64,000 bases of DNA from Streptomyces sp. f51 (GTDB lineage: Bacteria > Actinomycetota > Actinomycetes > Streptomycetales > Streptomycetaceae), in assembly GCF_037940415.1 (NCBI RefSeq), contig NZ_CP149798.1:6543001-6607000 (forward strand), given 5' to 3'. The position numbers were made by a program, and so were the translations under genes. Below the pieces are notes generated by a model. That model made no database searches and had not been told where the DNA came from. It saw nothing but the letters and a program-made list of their open reading frames with translations. Below are positions 1 to 7,785 of this stretch, one piece after another. Numbering within the stretch: the stretch's first letter is position 1; every line of letters starts with the position of its first letter.

Positions 1-893
1 CGCAGATCCCCGTCATCGCGGACATCCACTTCCAGCCGAAGTACGTGTTCGCCGCGATCGACGCGGGCTGTGCCGCGGTGCGGGTGAACCCCGGCAACAT
101 CAAGCAGTTCGACGACAAGGTGAAGGAGATCGCGCGGGCCGCGAAGGACGCCGGGATCCCGATCCGCATCGGCGTCAACGCGGGCTCGCTCGACCGGCGA
201 CTGCTGGAGAAGTACGGCAGGGCCACGCCCGAGGCGCTGGTCGAGTCCGCGCTGTGGGAGGCATCCCTCTTCGAGGAGCACGACTTCCGGGACATCAAGA
301 TCTCGGTCAAGCACAACGACCCCGTCGTCATGGTCAGCGCCTACCGCCAGCTCGCCGCGGCCTGCGACTACCCGCTGCACCTCGGCGTCACCGAGGCCGG
401 CCCCGCGTTCCAGGGCACCATCAAGTCGGCCGTGGCCTTCGGCGCGCTGCTCTCCGAGGGCATCGGCGACACCATCCGGGTCTCACTGAGCGCGCCGCCC
501 GCGGAGGAGTGCAAGGTCGGCATCCAGATCCTGGAGTCGCTCGGACTGCGGCAGCGGCGCCTGGAGATCGTCTCCTGCCCGTCCTGCGGCCGCGCCCAGG
601 TCGACGTCTACAAGCTGGCCGACGAGGTCACCGCAGGTCTGGAGGGCATGGAGGTCCCGTTGCGCGTCGCGGTCATGGGCTGTGTCGTCAACGGTCCCGG
701 TGAGGCCCGCGAGGCGGACCTGGGGGTCGCCTCCGGCAACGGCAAGGGCCAGATCTTCGTCAAGGGCGAGGTCATCAAGACCGTCCCCGAGTCGAAGATC
801 GTCGAGACCCTCATCGACGAGGCGATGAAGATCGCCCAGCAGATGGAGAACGACGGCGTCGCGTCCGGGGAACCGGCCGTCACCGTGAGCTGA
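1..893 (+). CDS. ispG: 4-hydroxy-3-methylbut-2-enyl diphosphate synthase (flavodoxin/ferredoxin), 5' truncated
   Basis: This is the C-terminal part of IspG (GcpE), which converts MEcPP to HMBPP in the MEP isoprenoid pathway using a [4Fe-4S] cluster. The reading frame is open from base 3, so the gene begins before the window; the first visible residues are QIPVIADIHF. The cluster-binding cysteines are visible in SCPSCGR (about base 575) and in GCVVNGPGE (about base 681). dxs follows after 27 bases. Streptomyces carry a second, housekeeping ispG elsewhere; a copy beside dxs and an HpnO-like aminotransferase fits the hopanoid cluster, where extra MEP genes raise precursor supply. The family call is firm; the hopanoid role is inferred from the neighbours. 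Confidence 0.95.
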   Translation, partial: QIPVIADIHFQPKYVFAAIDAGCAAVRVNPGNIKQFDDKVKEIARAAKDAGIPIRIGVNAGSLDRRLLEKYGRATPEALVESALWEASLFEEHDFRDIKISVKHNDPVVMVSAYRQLAAACDYPLHLGVTEAGPAFQGTIKSAVAFGALLSEGIGDTIRVSLSAPPAEECKVGIQILESLGLRQRRLEIVSCPSCGRAQVDVYKLADEVTAGLEGMEVPLRVAVMGCVVNGPGEAREADLGVASGNGKGQIFVKGEVIKTVPESKIVETLIDEAMKIAQQMENDGVASGEPAVTVS

Positions 894-920
894 TCAGCAC
901 GGACCGAGAGGGGGCCCGAC

Positions 921-2873
921 GTGACGATTCTGGAGAACATCCGGGGACCACGCGACCTGAAGGCGCTGTCCGAGGCGGAAATCGGTGAACTGGCCGAAGA
1001 GGTGAGGGAGTTCCTGGTGCACGCGGTCGCCAGGACCGGCGGTCACCTCGGACCCAATCTGGGAGTGGTGGAGTTGTCCATCGCCCTCCACCGGGTCTTC
1101 GAGTCTCCGGTCGACCGCATCCTGTGGGACACCGGCCACCAGAGCTATGTGCACAAATTGCTGACCGGGCGTCAGGACTTCTCCAAGCTGCGGGGCAAGG
1201 GCGGCCTGTCCGGCTATCCCTCCCGCGAGGAGTCCGAGCACGACGTCATCGAGAACAGCCACGCCTCCACGGCGCTCGGCTGGGCGGACGGGCTCGCCAA
1301 GGCCCGGCAGGTGCAGGGCGGGACGGGCCATGTCGTCGCGGTCATCGGCGACGGCGCGCTCACCGGCGGCATGGCGTGGGAGGCGCTCAACAACATCGCC
1401 GCGGCCAAGGACCGCCCCCTGATCATCGTCGTCAACGACAACGAACGCTCGTACGCCCCCACCATCGGAGGGCTCGCCAACCACCTCGCCACCCTGCGGA
1501 CCACCGACAGCTACGAGCAGGTCCTCGCCTGGGGCAAGAAGGTCCTGCTGCGCACCCCCCTCGTCGGCAACACCATCTACGAGTCGCTGCACGGCGCCAA
1601 GAAGGGCTTCAAGGACGCCTTCGCGCCCCAGGGCATGTTCGAGGACCTCGGGCTCAAGTACGTCGGCCCGATCGACGGCCACGACGTGAGAGCCGTGGAG
1701 TCCGCGCTGCGCCGCGCGAAACGCTTCCACGGGCCCGTCCTCATCCACTGTCTGACGGAGAAGGGACGCGGCTACGAACCGGCGATCGCGCACGAGGAGG
1801 ACCACTTCCACACCGTCGGGGTGATGGACCCGCTCACCTGCGAACCCCTCGCGCCGTCCAACGGTCCTTCCTGGACCTCGGTGTTCGGCGACGAGATCGT
1901 CAGGATCGGCGAGGAGCGCGCGGACGTCGTGGCGATCACGGCGGCCATGCTGCATCCGGTCGGGCTCGGGAAGTTCGCCGAGCGGTTCCCCGACCGGGTG
2001 TGGGACGTCGGCATCGCCGAGCAGCACGCCACGGTGTCCGCGGCCGGACTCGCCACCGGCGGCCTGCATCCCGTCGTCGCCGTGTACGCGACCTTCCTCA
2101 ACCGGGCCTTCGACCAGCTGCTCATGGACGTGGCCCTGCACCGCTGCGGAGTGACCTTCGTCCTCGACCGGGCCGGGGTCACCGGGGTCGACGGAGCCTC
2201 GCACAACGGCATGTGGGACATGTCGATCCTCCAGGTCGTGCCCGGCCTCAGGATCGCCGCGCCCCGCGACGCCGACCAGCTCAAGGCCCAGCTGCGCGAG
2301 GCGGTCGCCGTGGACGACGCGCCGACCCTGATCCGCTTCCCCAAGGAGTCCGTCGGTCCGGTCGTCCCGGCGGTGGACCGCCTGGGCGGCCTCGACGTCC
2401 TGCACCGCGGCGAGCACCCCGAGGTCCTGCTCGTCGCGGTCGGCGTGATGGCCCCGGTCTGCCTCCAGACCGCCGACCTGCTGGAGTCCCGCGGCATCTC
2501 CTGCACCGTCGTCGACCCGCGCTGGGTCAAGCCCGTCGACCCGGAGCTGCCCCGCCTCGCCGCCGGCCACCGGCTCGTCGCCGTGGTCGAGGACAACAGC
2601 AGGGCCTCGGGTGTGGGAGCGGCCGTGGCACTGGCCCTCGGGGACGCCGAAGTCGACGTACCCGTACGGCGGTTCGGCATCCCCGAGCAGTTCCTCGCGC
2701 ACGCCAAGCGGTCCGAGGTGCTCGCCGACATCGGGCTCACGCCCGTGGAGATCGCCGGTCGGATCAGCGCCGGGCTGGCCGTCAGGGACGAGCGGGCCAA
2801 GGCCCTACCCGAGCTGACCCTGGCCGCCGACCGGCCGGCCGAGGACGAGCCGTCCAAGGAGAACGAGGAATGA
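921..2873 (+). CDS. dxs: 1-deoxy-D-xylulose-5-phosphate synthase
   Basis: A 650-residue Dxs, full length for the family. It condenses pyruvate with glyceraldehyde 3-phosphate using thiamine diphosphate, the first step of the MEP pathway. Visible features are the DTGHQSYVHK region near residue 70, the TPP/Mg motif GDGALTGG near residue 142, and the transketolase-type pyrimidine-binding segment with DRAGVTGVDG near residue 415. The GTG start at 921 has a purine-rich Shine-Dalgarno (GAGAGGGGG) just upstream. The stop overlaps the ATG of the next gene by 4 bases (ATGA), so the two are probably translationally coupled. Presence beside ispG suggests a dedicated isoprenoid supply operon for hopanoids. 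Confidence 0.96.
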   Translation: MTILENIRGPRDLKALSEAEIGELAEEVREFLVHAVARTGGHLGPNLGVVELSIALHRVFESPVDRILWDTGHQSYVHKLLTGRQDFSKLRGKGGLSGYPSREESEHDVIENSHASTALGWADGLAKARQVQGGTGHVVAVIGDGALTGGMAWEALNNIAAAKDRPLIIVVNDNERSYAPTIGGLANHLATLRTTDSYEQVLAWGKKVLLRTPLVGNTIYESLHGAKKGFKDAFAPQGMFEDLGLKYVGPIDGHDVRAVESALRRAKRFHGPVLIHCLTEKGRGYEPAIAHEEDHFHTVGVMDPLTCEPLAPSNGPSWTSVFGDEIVRIGEERADVVAITAAMLHPVGLGKFAERFPDRVWDVGIAEQHATVSAAGLATGGLHPVVAVYATFLNRAFDQLLMDVALHRCGVTFVLDRAGVTGVDGASHNGMWDMSILQVVPGLRIAAPRDADQLKAQLREAVAVDDAPTLIRFPKESVGPVVPAVDRLGGLDVLHRGEHPEVLLVAVGVMAPVCLQTADLLESRGISCTVVDPRWVKPVDPELPRLAAGHRLVAVVEDNSRASGVGAAVALALGDAEVDVPVRRFGIPEQFLAHAKRSEVLADIGLTPVEIAGRISAGLAVRDERAKALPELTLAADRPAEDEPSKENEE

Positions 2874-4270
2874 CCGACCCGGCCCGGAAGGGCGAGTTCG
2901 ACCTCGGCGCGCTCCTCGCCGAGCGCGGCGCCGAGCGCTACGAACTGCACACGAAGTACCTGAACCACCAGCTCCCGCGCATGCTGCACACCATCGGCTT
3001 CGACAAGGTCTACGAGCGGGCCGAGGGCGCGCACTTCTGGGACGCCGACGGCGACGACTACCTCGACATGCTCGCCGGCTTCGGGGTGATGGGACTCGGC
3101 CGCCACCACCCCGTGGTCCGGCAGGCGCTCCACGACGTCCTCGACGCCTCGCTCGCCGACCTCACCCGCTTCGACTGCCAGCCCCTTCCCGGCCTCCTCG
3201 CGGAGCGGCTGCTCACCCACAGCCCGCACCTGGACCGGGTGTTCTTCGGCAACAGCGGCACGGAGGCCGTCGAGACCGCGCTGAAGTTCGCCCGGTACGC
3301 CACCGGCAGGCCGAGGATCCTGTACTGCTCGCACGCCTTCCACGGGCTGACCACGGGCTCCCTCTCGGTCAACGGCGAGGACGGCTTCCGCGACGGCTTC
3401 GCCCCGCTGCTGCCCGACACGGCCGTCCCGCTCGGCGATCTCGACGCCCTGGCGAGGGAGCTGAGGAAGGGCGACGTCGCCGCTCTGATCGTGGAGCCGA
3501 TCCAGGGCAAGGGCGTCCACGAGTCCCCGCCCGGGTATCTCCGCGCCGCCCAGGAACTGCTGCACCGGCACAAGGCCCTGCTCATCGCGGACGAGGTGCA
3601 GACCGGCCTCGGCCGGACCGGGGACTTCTACGCCTACCAGCACGAGGAGGGTGTCGAACCGGACCTGGTGTGCGTGGCCAAGGCGCTCTCCGGCGGCTAT
3701 GTGCCGGTGGGCGCGACCCTCGGAAAGGACTGGATCTTCAAGAAGGTCTACTCCTCCATGGACCGGGTCCTCGTGCACTCGGCCAGCTTCGGCTCCAACG
3801 CGCAGGCCATGGCGGCGGGTCTCGCGGTGCTCTCCGTGATGGAGAACGAGCAGATCGTCGCCAACGCGCGGATCACCGGAGAGCTGCTGAAGTCCCGGCT
3901 GGCGGCCCTGGTCGACCGGTACGAGCTGCTCAGCGAGGTGCGCGGGCGGGGGCTGATGATCGGCATCGAGTTCGGCCGGCCGGCCTCCCTCAAGCTGCGC
4001 AGCCGCTGGACCATGCTCCAGGCCGCGCGCAAGGGCCTGTTCGCGCAGATGGTCGTCGTGCCGCTGCTCCAGCGGCACCGCATCCTCACCCAGGTCTCCG
4101 GCGACCACCTGGAGGTGATCAAGCTGATCCCGCCGCTGGTGATCGACGAGAAGGACGTCGACCGGTTCGTGGAGGCCTTCACCGCCGTGATGGAGGACGC
4201 GCACAGCGGTGGCGGGCTGATGTGGGACTTCGGGAAGACGCTGGTCAAGCAGGCCGTGGCCAACCGCTGA
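2870..4270 (+). CDS. hpnO: PLP-dependent class III aminotransferase, HpnO-like (hopanoid side chain)
   Basis: A 466-residue class III (acetylornithine/ornithine type) aminotransferase. The PLP-binding lysine is predicted at about residue 271 in VAKALSGG, and ADEVQTGLGRTG supplies the Asp that pairs with the pyridine nitrogen. In hopanoid gene clusters this family (HpnO) is linked to amination of the C35 side chain to give aminobacteriohopanetriol. The ATG at 2870 overlaps the dxs stop, making it the third visible gene of one operon, and a strong terminator follows at once. The aminotransferase fold is certain. The substrate is inferred from the dxs/ispG context and from memory of the S. coelicolor hopanoid cluster order; squalene-hopene cyclase itself would lie left of the window. 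Confidence 0.85.
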   Translation: MTDPARKGEFDLGALLAERGAERYELHTKYLNHQLPRMLHTIGFDKVYERAEGAHFWDADGDDYLDMLAGFGVMGLGRHHPVVRQALHDVLDASLADLTRFDCQPLPGLLAERLLTHSPHLDRVFFGNSGTEAVETALKFARYATGRPRILYCSHAFHGLTTGSLSVNGEDGFRDGFAPLLPDTAVPLGDLDALARELRKGDVAALIVEPIQGKGVHESPPGYLRAAQELLHRHKALLIADEVQTGLGRTGDFYAYQHEEGVEPDLVCVAKALSGGYVPVGATLGKDWIFKKVYSSMDRVLVHSASFGSNAQAMAAGLAVLSVMENEQIVANARITGELLKSRLAALVDRYELLSEVRGRGLMIGIEFGRPASLKLRSRWTMLQAARKGLFAQMVVVPLLQRHRILTQVSGDHLEVIKLIPPLVIDEKDVDRFVEAFTAVMEDAHSGGGLMWDFGKTLVKQAVANR

Positions 4271-4272
4271 GA

Positions 4273-4327
4273 CCCGGCCGTTCCCGCGGGCCGCCACGGC
4301 GGCCGATGGGAACGGCCGGGCTCTTTT
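4273..4327 (+). terminator. Rho-independent terminator ending the ispG-dxs-hpnO operon
   Basis: A perfect 13-bp stem pairs CCCGGCCGTTCCC (4273-4285) with GGGAACGGCCGGG (4308-4320). A smaller hairpin sits in the loop, and CTCTTTT follows. It separates the isoprenoid operon from the regulator gene that starts at 4381. Confidence 0.88.
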
Positions 4328-4380
4328 GCCTCTCAGGCAAGAAAATTGCCCCTGAGGTAATTATTTGGCTCAATGGTCCC
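4326..4380 (+). promoter_or_regulatory. Two tandem operator dyads and probable promoter of the XRE-cupin gene
   Basis: Two 15-bp dyads lie 20 bp apart, so on the same helix face: TTGCCTCTCAGGCAA (4326-4340, arms perfect) and TTGCCCCTGAGGTAA (4346-4360, one arm mismatch). The second begins with a plausible -35 (TTGCCC, 4346), and a weak -10-like CTCAAT (4369-4374) sits 17 bp later, 6 bases before the ATG. No Shine-Dalgarno is visible, so a leaderless transcript is possible. The arrangement suggests repression by a dimeric regulator, most simply the product of the gene that follows. Confidence 0.65.
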
Positions 4381-5019
4381 ATGAGCCCTGCCGATCCAGG
4401 GGCGGCCGACGAGCCGTCCGCCGAGCTGTACGCCGTGGCGCCCCGGCTGCGCGCCCTGCGCCGCGGCGTCTCGCTCACGCTGGAGGCCGCGGCCCGCGCC
4501 GCCGGCCTCTCGCCCGCCCATCTCTCCCGGCTGGAGACCGGGCAGCGCCAGCCCTCGCTGCCGATGCTGCTCACGCTCGCACGTGTCTACGGTACGACGG
4601 TCTCCGAGCTGCTGGGCGAGGCGGTCCCCGAACGTGACGCGGTCGTACGGGCCGCCGACATGGAGCCCGCCCCCGCCGGCGGCTGGACCTACTGGCAGGC
4701 GGGCTCCGCGGGCCGCGGCATGCAGGCGCTGCGCGTGCACGTCCCGTACGGCTCGCAGGGCGACATCGTGCGCGTCCACCCGGGCGAGGAGTGGCTGTAC
4801 GTCCTCCAGGGGCGGCTCAGTCTGCGGCTCGGGGACACCGCGCACGTCCTGGCTCCGGGAGACAGCGCCCACTTCGACTCGCTGACCCCGCACCGCATCG
4901 CCGCCGCCGAGCGCGACGGCGCCGAGCTCCTCTTCGTACACACCCTGCTCCAGAGCCCCGTCGCCGCGCTGTGCCTGGGCGCGGCGGCGGGCCACCCCAC
5001 CCCGGGAGAGACGTCATGA
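4381..5019 (+). CDS. XRE-family transcriptional regulator with C-terminal cupin domain
   Basis: A 212-residue regulator. Residues about 18-75 form a lambda-repressor-type helix-turn-helix (TLEAAARAAGLSPAHLSRLE), followed by a cupin domain (about 100-195) with GEEWLYVLQGRLSL and a second strand pair ending APGDSAHFDSLTPHR. Such HTH-cupin proteins sense a small ligand in the cupin barrel. The ATG at 4381 is chosen because the long upstream extension of the frame runs through the aminotransferase and terminator, and because the operator dyads end just before it. The stop overlaps the next ATG (ATGA), tying it to a tiny membrane protein. The dyads suggest autoregulation. The ligand is unknown, and a role in hopanoid control is only suggested by position. 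Confidence 0.88.
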   Translation: MSPADPGAADEPSAELYAVAPRLRALRRGVSLTLEAAARAAGLSPAHLSRLETGQRQPSLPMLLTLARVYGTTVSELLGEAVPERDAVVRAADMEPAPAGGWTYWQAGSAGRGMQALRVHVPYGSQGDIVRVHPGEEWLYVLQGRLSLRLGDTAHVLAPGDSAHFDSLTPHRIAAAERDGAELLFVHTLLQSPVAALCLGAAAGHPTPGETS

Positions 5020-5162
5020 CCGAACCCACGGAACCCCGCCGGTCCATGGAGGACAGGTTCCCGCGCGCCCTGTGGGTGCGGCTGATCATCTACGTCGCCG
5101 TCGGCCACCTGTTCGCGGCCTTCATCTACCTGCTCTTCACGCTCGGCGCGCAGAACCAGTAG
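5016..5162 (+). CDS. Small single-pass membrane protein (DUF6126-like)
   Basis: A 48-residue protein with a charged N-terminus (MTEPTEPRRSMEDRFPRALW) and one hydrophobic segment at about residues 22-43 rich in Leu, Ile, Phe and Ala, ending GAQNQ. It starts inside the stop codon of the regulator gene (ATGA), so it is almost certainly co-translated with it. A small hydrophobic protein paired with an XRE-cupin regulator is a repeated arrangement in Streptomyces as far as I recall; the DUF6126 name is from memory. It may tether or modulate the regulator, or be an accessory membrane peptide. No function can be assigned from sequence. Confidence 0.8.
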   Translation: MTEPTEPRRSMEDRFPRALWVRLIIYVAVGHLFAAFIYLLFTLGAQNQ

Positions 5163-5183
5163 CAGCCGGGCCCGGCGCGCGGC

Positions 5184-5981
5184 TCAGTCCAGGAGCCGCG
5201 CGCGCAGCCGCTCCCGCAGCTCGGGCGTGAGCCCCAGTCCCTGCTCCAGGTAGGCCTCGACGCCGCCCCAGGTCTCCTCGATCGTCTCGAACGCCGCTGT
5301 CAGGTACTCGGCGCGCGCGTCGAACAGCGGGCTGAGCAGTTCCATCACCTCGGGGGAGTAGGCGCCCGCCGAGGAATTGGTGCGGTGCACCTTGTACCGG
5401 CGGTGCGTGGCGTTCGACTCCAGGTAGTCGGCCACGATCGCCTCGCGCTCCACGCCGAGGGCCAGCAGGGTGACCGCGATCGACAGTCCGGCGCGGTCCT
5501 TGCCCGCCGCGCAGTGCATCAGCGCGGGCACGCTGTCGTCGGCCAGCGCGTGCAGCACCTGGGAGTGCTCCGCCGTGCGCTCCCTGATGATCGCGCGGTA
5601 CGAGCCGATCATCCGGTTCGCGGCCCTGCCCTCGCCCAGGAGCCCGCGCAGCTGCTCGATGTCGCCGTCGCGGACCATCTTCCAGAACTCACTGCCGTCC
5701 GCCGGGTCGCTCAGCGGGAGGTTCACGTTCCGCACGCCCGGCAGTTCGACGTCCGGGCCCTCCAGCTTCTGGTCGGCCGCGTTGCGGAAGTCGAAGATCG
5801 TGTGCAGTCCCAGGGAGGAGAGGAACGCGGCGTCCTCCTCCGTAGCGTGCGCGAGGTGGCCGCTGCGGAACAGATGACCGTGGCGCACGCGCCGGCCGTC
5901 CACGGTGGGCAGTCCGCCCACGTCGCGGAAGTTGCGCACTCCGCCGAGCTCGGGCTCGGTCGACGGGATCTGCTGCGTCAC
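5184..5981 (-). CDS. Tyrosine-protein phosphatase (Y_phosphatase3 type)
   Basis: A 265-residue cytoplasmic phosphatase of the bacterial dual-specificity type. It begins GVRNFRDVGGL, the usual N-terminal signature, and carries the Cys-X5-Arg loop as HCAAGKDRAG at about residue 157, where Cys is the nucleophile and Arg binds phosphate. The GTG at 5981 follows an AGGAGG-like ribosome site. It runs toward the small membrane protein gene, with 21 bases between them. A separate reading frame with its own good ribosome site (ATG at 6075) overlaps its start, see findings. Targets could be phosphotyrosine proteins or phosphoinositides; the sequence does not say. Confidence 0.9.
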   Translation of the reverse strand: MTQQIPSTEPELGGVRNFRDVGGLPTVDGRRVRHGHLFRSGHLAHATEEDAAFLSSLGLHTIFDFRNAADQKLEGPDVELPGVRNVNLPLSDPADGSEFWKMVRDGDIEQLRGLLGEGRAANRMIGSYRAIIRERTAEHSQVLHALADDSVPALMHCAAGKDRAGLSIAVTLLALGVEREAIVADYLESNATHRRYKVHRTNSSAGAYSPEVMELLSPLFDARAEYLTAAFETIEETWGGVEAYLEQGLGLTPELRERLRARLLD

Positions 5982-6511
5982 GGGGCTCCTCCTGTTCGGC
6001 CTCCGGCGTCACCGGGCTGGACTCGGCGTCGCTCGTCGGCAGTTGTACCTGTTCGCGCTCTCGACGATACGACATGGGTTCCTCAGGCAATGAGTTATTT
6101 ATTCGCGCGCATGTTCGAATCAATGGAGTTTCGGTTCTTCCTTTCCGGAGAGGGGGCCGAATGTGCTGGATATCCGCGCACGGTGCATCTGACCGTTCTG
6201 TCCGAATAAGAACCTTCGTGACAACTGGCCCTGGAATAGGGCGCACTGGGGCGAGTCGCGTGAGGAGCGTCATATTCGTGACGATGCGTTGCCGTCCCCT
6301 TTTCTCAACGCGCCCGCGTTTCCGGGCGGGTTGAGATGTCCGGAAGATCGTCATTCGACGGAGGGTGACGGTGAATTCCGCATGGATCAAGAAAGACGAG
6401 CGCACAGAAACCGGACTTAGTTGTCGACGCGCTCTCATGTCGCTTACGTTCTGCCTCAATCCGGACGGACGCCCAATCCTGCCGCCGCCCGGAATTCCGC
6501 ACACTCACCCG
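5982..6511. other. Intergenic region, AT-richer, divergent promoters
   Basis: This stretch lies between the phosphatase and the riboswitch and is visibly less GC-rich than its surroundings, especially 6091-6430. No convincing complete gene was seen in it. It holds the upstream start of the alternative frame at 6075 (minus strand) and a CTCAGGCAA half-site at 6082-6090 that matches the right half of the operator at 4326. The promoter for the peptidase leader RNA should lie in 6200-6510, but no clear -35/-10 pair can be named. Confidence 0.5.
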
Positions 6512-6648
6512 TACACGGCAGGAGCGGGGGACCCACAGGTTCCGTGCCTGATCCGGTTCCCGGAACAGGCTAGGGGTACAGCCGCGCAGCAGCGCGGCCG
6601 GGCATCTCCAGCCCGCACCCGACAGCTCACCCCGCAGGCGCCGGAGAG
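6512..6648 (+). ncRNA. ydaO/yuaA-type c-di-AMP riboswitch
   Basis: The leader of the M23 peptidase gene has the hallmarks of the ydaO riboswitch: a 5' block GGAGCGGGGGACCCAC (6521-6536), a mid segment TAGGGGTACAGCC (6571-6583), and the signature 3' end CCCGACAGCTCACC with CGCAGGC (about 6618-6639) just before the ribosome site. In actinobacteria this RNA class precedes resuscitation factors and cell-wall hydrolases and switches them off when c-di-AMP is high. The boundaries are approximate because the pseudoknotted fold was judged by eye. Confidence 0.85.
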
Positions 6649-6657
6649 GAAATCGCC

Positions 6658-7548
6658 ATGCCCGCGAAGGGTAAGCACCGCCGTCCCAAGTCCCTGCGTT
6701 TCACCCGCACGATCGCCGCGGCCGGAACCGGCGGCGCCGCACTCGCGCTGCCTCTGATGGGAGCCACGGGAGCCCACGCCGCGACCCAGGCCACCGTCGC
6801 GCAGCACGTCGAGAAGGCCGCGACCGCCGCCCCCGCCGAGAAGGCCGCCACGGCCACGGCGAAGACGTACGCGGTGAAGTCCGGCGACTACCTCTCGAAG
6901 ATCGCCGACGAGCAGAACGTCACCGGCGGCTGGAAGAAGATCTACGCCGACAACCGGTCCGCCATCGGCGGCGACCCGTCGCTGATCCACCCCGGTCTGA
7001 AGCTGTCGCTCGGCCACAGGGCCGCCGCCACACACACGGCCACGCACACGGCCACCACGGCGACGGCTCCGGCGAAGTCCCAGGCCACCCCCGCCGCCGA
7101 CACGGCCGCGACCACCACCGCGTCCACCGGTGACTCCGCCGGCTACACCCTGCCGGTCGACAGCAGCACCATCGGCACCGGCTACAAGGTCGCGGGCAGC
7201 ATGTGGTCCAGCGGCTACCACACCGGCGTGGACTTCGTGGTCCCGACCGGCACCACCATCAAGTCCGTCGCCGCGGGCACCGTCGTCTCCGCCGGCTGGG
7301 GCGGCGCCTACGGCAACCAGGTCGTCATCCAGCACGCCGACGGCAAGTACTCCCAGTACGCCCACATGTCGTCGCTGTCCGTCTCCGCGGGACAGACCGT
7401 GACGGAGGGCCAGCAGATCGGTCTCTCCGGCGCGACCGGCAACGTGACCGGACCGCACCTGCACTTCGAGATCCGCACCACGCCCGACTACGGCTCCGAC
7501 GTCGACCCGGTGGCGTACCTGCGCTCGCACGGTGTCGCCGTGGGCTGA
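6658..7548 (+). CDS. Secreted LysM/M23 peptidoglycan endopeptidase
   Basis: A 296-residue exported cell-wall hydrolase. A signal peptide ends near residue 41 (LMGATGAHA-A). A LysM domain follows at about 66-117 (YAVKSGDYLSKIA, with NRSAIGGDPSLIHPG), then an Ala/Thr-rich linker. The M23 LytM domain spans about 175-290, with zinc ligands visible in HTGVDFV and GPHLHFE. It cuts peptide crossbridges in peptidoglycan. The ATG has a good ribosome site (GGAGAGGAAA), and the leader carries a c-di-AMP riboswitch, so expression is probably reduced when c-di-AMP is high, as for other wall-remodelling enzymes in Streptomyces. A terminator follows at 7587. Confidence 0.93.
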   Translation: MPAKGKHRRPKSLRFTRTIAAAGTGGAALALPLMGATGAHAATQATVAQHVEKAATAAPAEKAATATAKTYAVKSGDYLSKIADEQNVTGGWKKIYADNRSAIGGDPSLIHPGLKLSLGHRAAATHTATHTATTATAPAKSQATPAADTAATTTASTGDSAGYTLPVDSSTIGTGYKVAGSMWSSGYHTGVDFVVPTGTTIKSVAAGTVVSAGWGGAYGNQVVIQHADGKYSQYAHMSSLSVSAGQTVTEGQQIGLSGATGNVTGPHLHFEIRTTPDYGSDVDPVAYLRSHGVAVG

Positions 7549-7586
7549 CGCCCCCACTTCCTGCTCCTGACGGCAGGACCGACTCC

Positions 7587-7622
7587 GGAGGCCGGACCCC
7601 AGATCCCCTGGGTCCGGCCTCC
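7587..7622 (+). terminator. Terminator after the M23 peptidase gene
   Basis: A perfect 13-bp stem pairs GGAGGCCGGACCC (7587-7599) with GGGTCCGGCCTCC (7610-7622). It is followed by GGTGTGTTCC, without a long U-run, as is common in Streptomyces. Confidence 0.8.
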
Positions 7623-7785
7623 GGTGTGTTCCACGGCGCCGGTTTGCGGGGCATCTTGGTGATCGCTGCTTGAACATCCCTGATGTGGGCCTTATTCCGG
7701 AGTTGACCAATGCTTGGCGAGTGGCTTATCTCACCGTCCGTCAACCCTTCCCTACGGTCGCGTAGCTCACATCGAAAGGTGAATC

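Noticed and set aside
1124..4270. Very long plus-strand frame across dxs and the aminotransferase
   Set aside because: Only the 3' part (2870-4270) codes for a recognisable protein; the rest is Arg/Pro/Gly-rich shadow of dxs in another frame.
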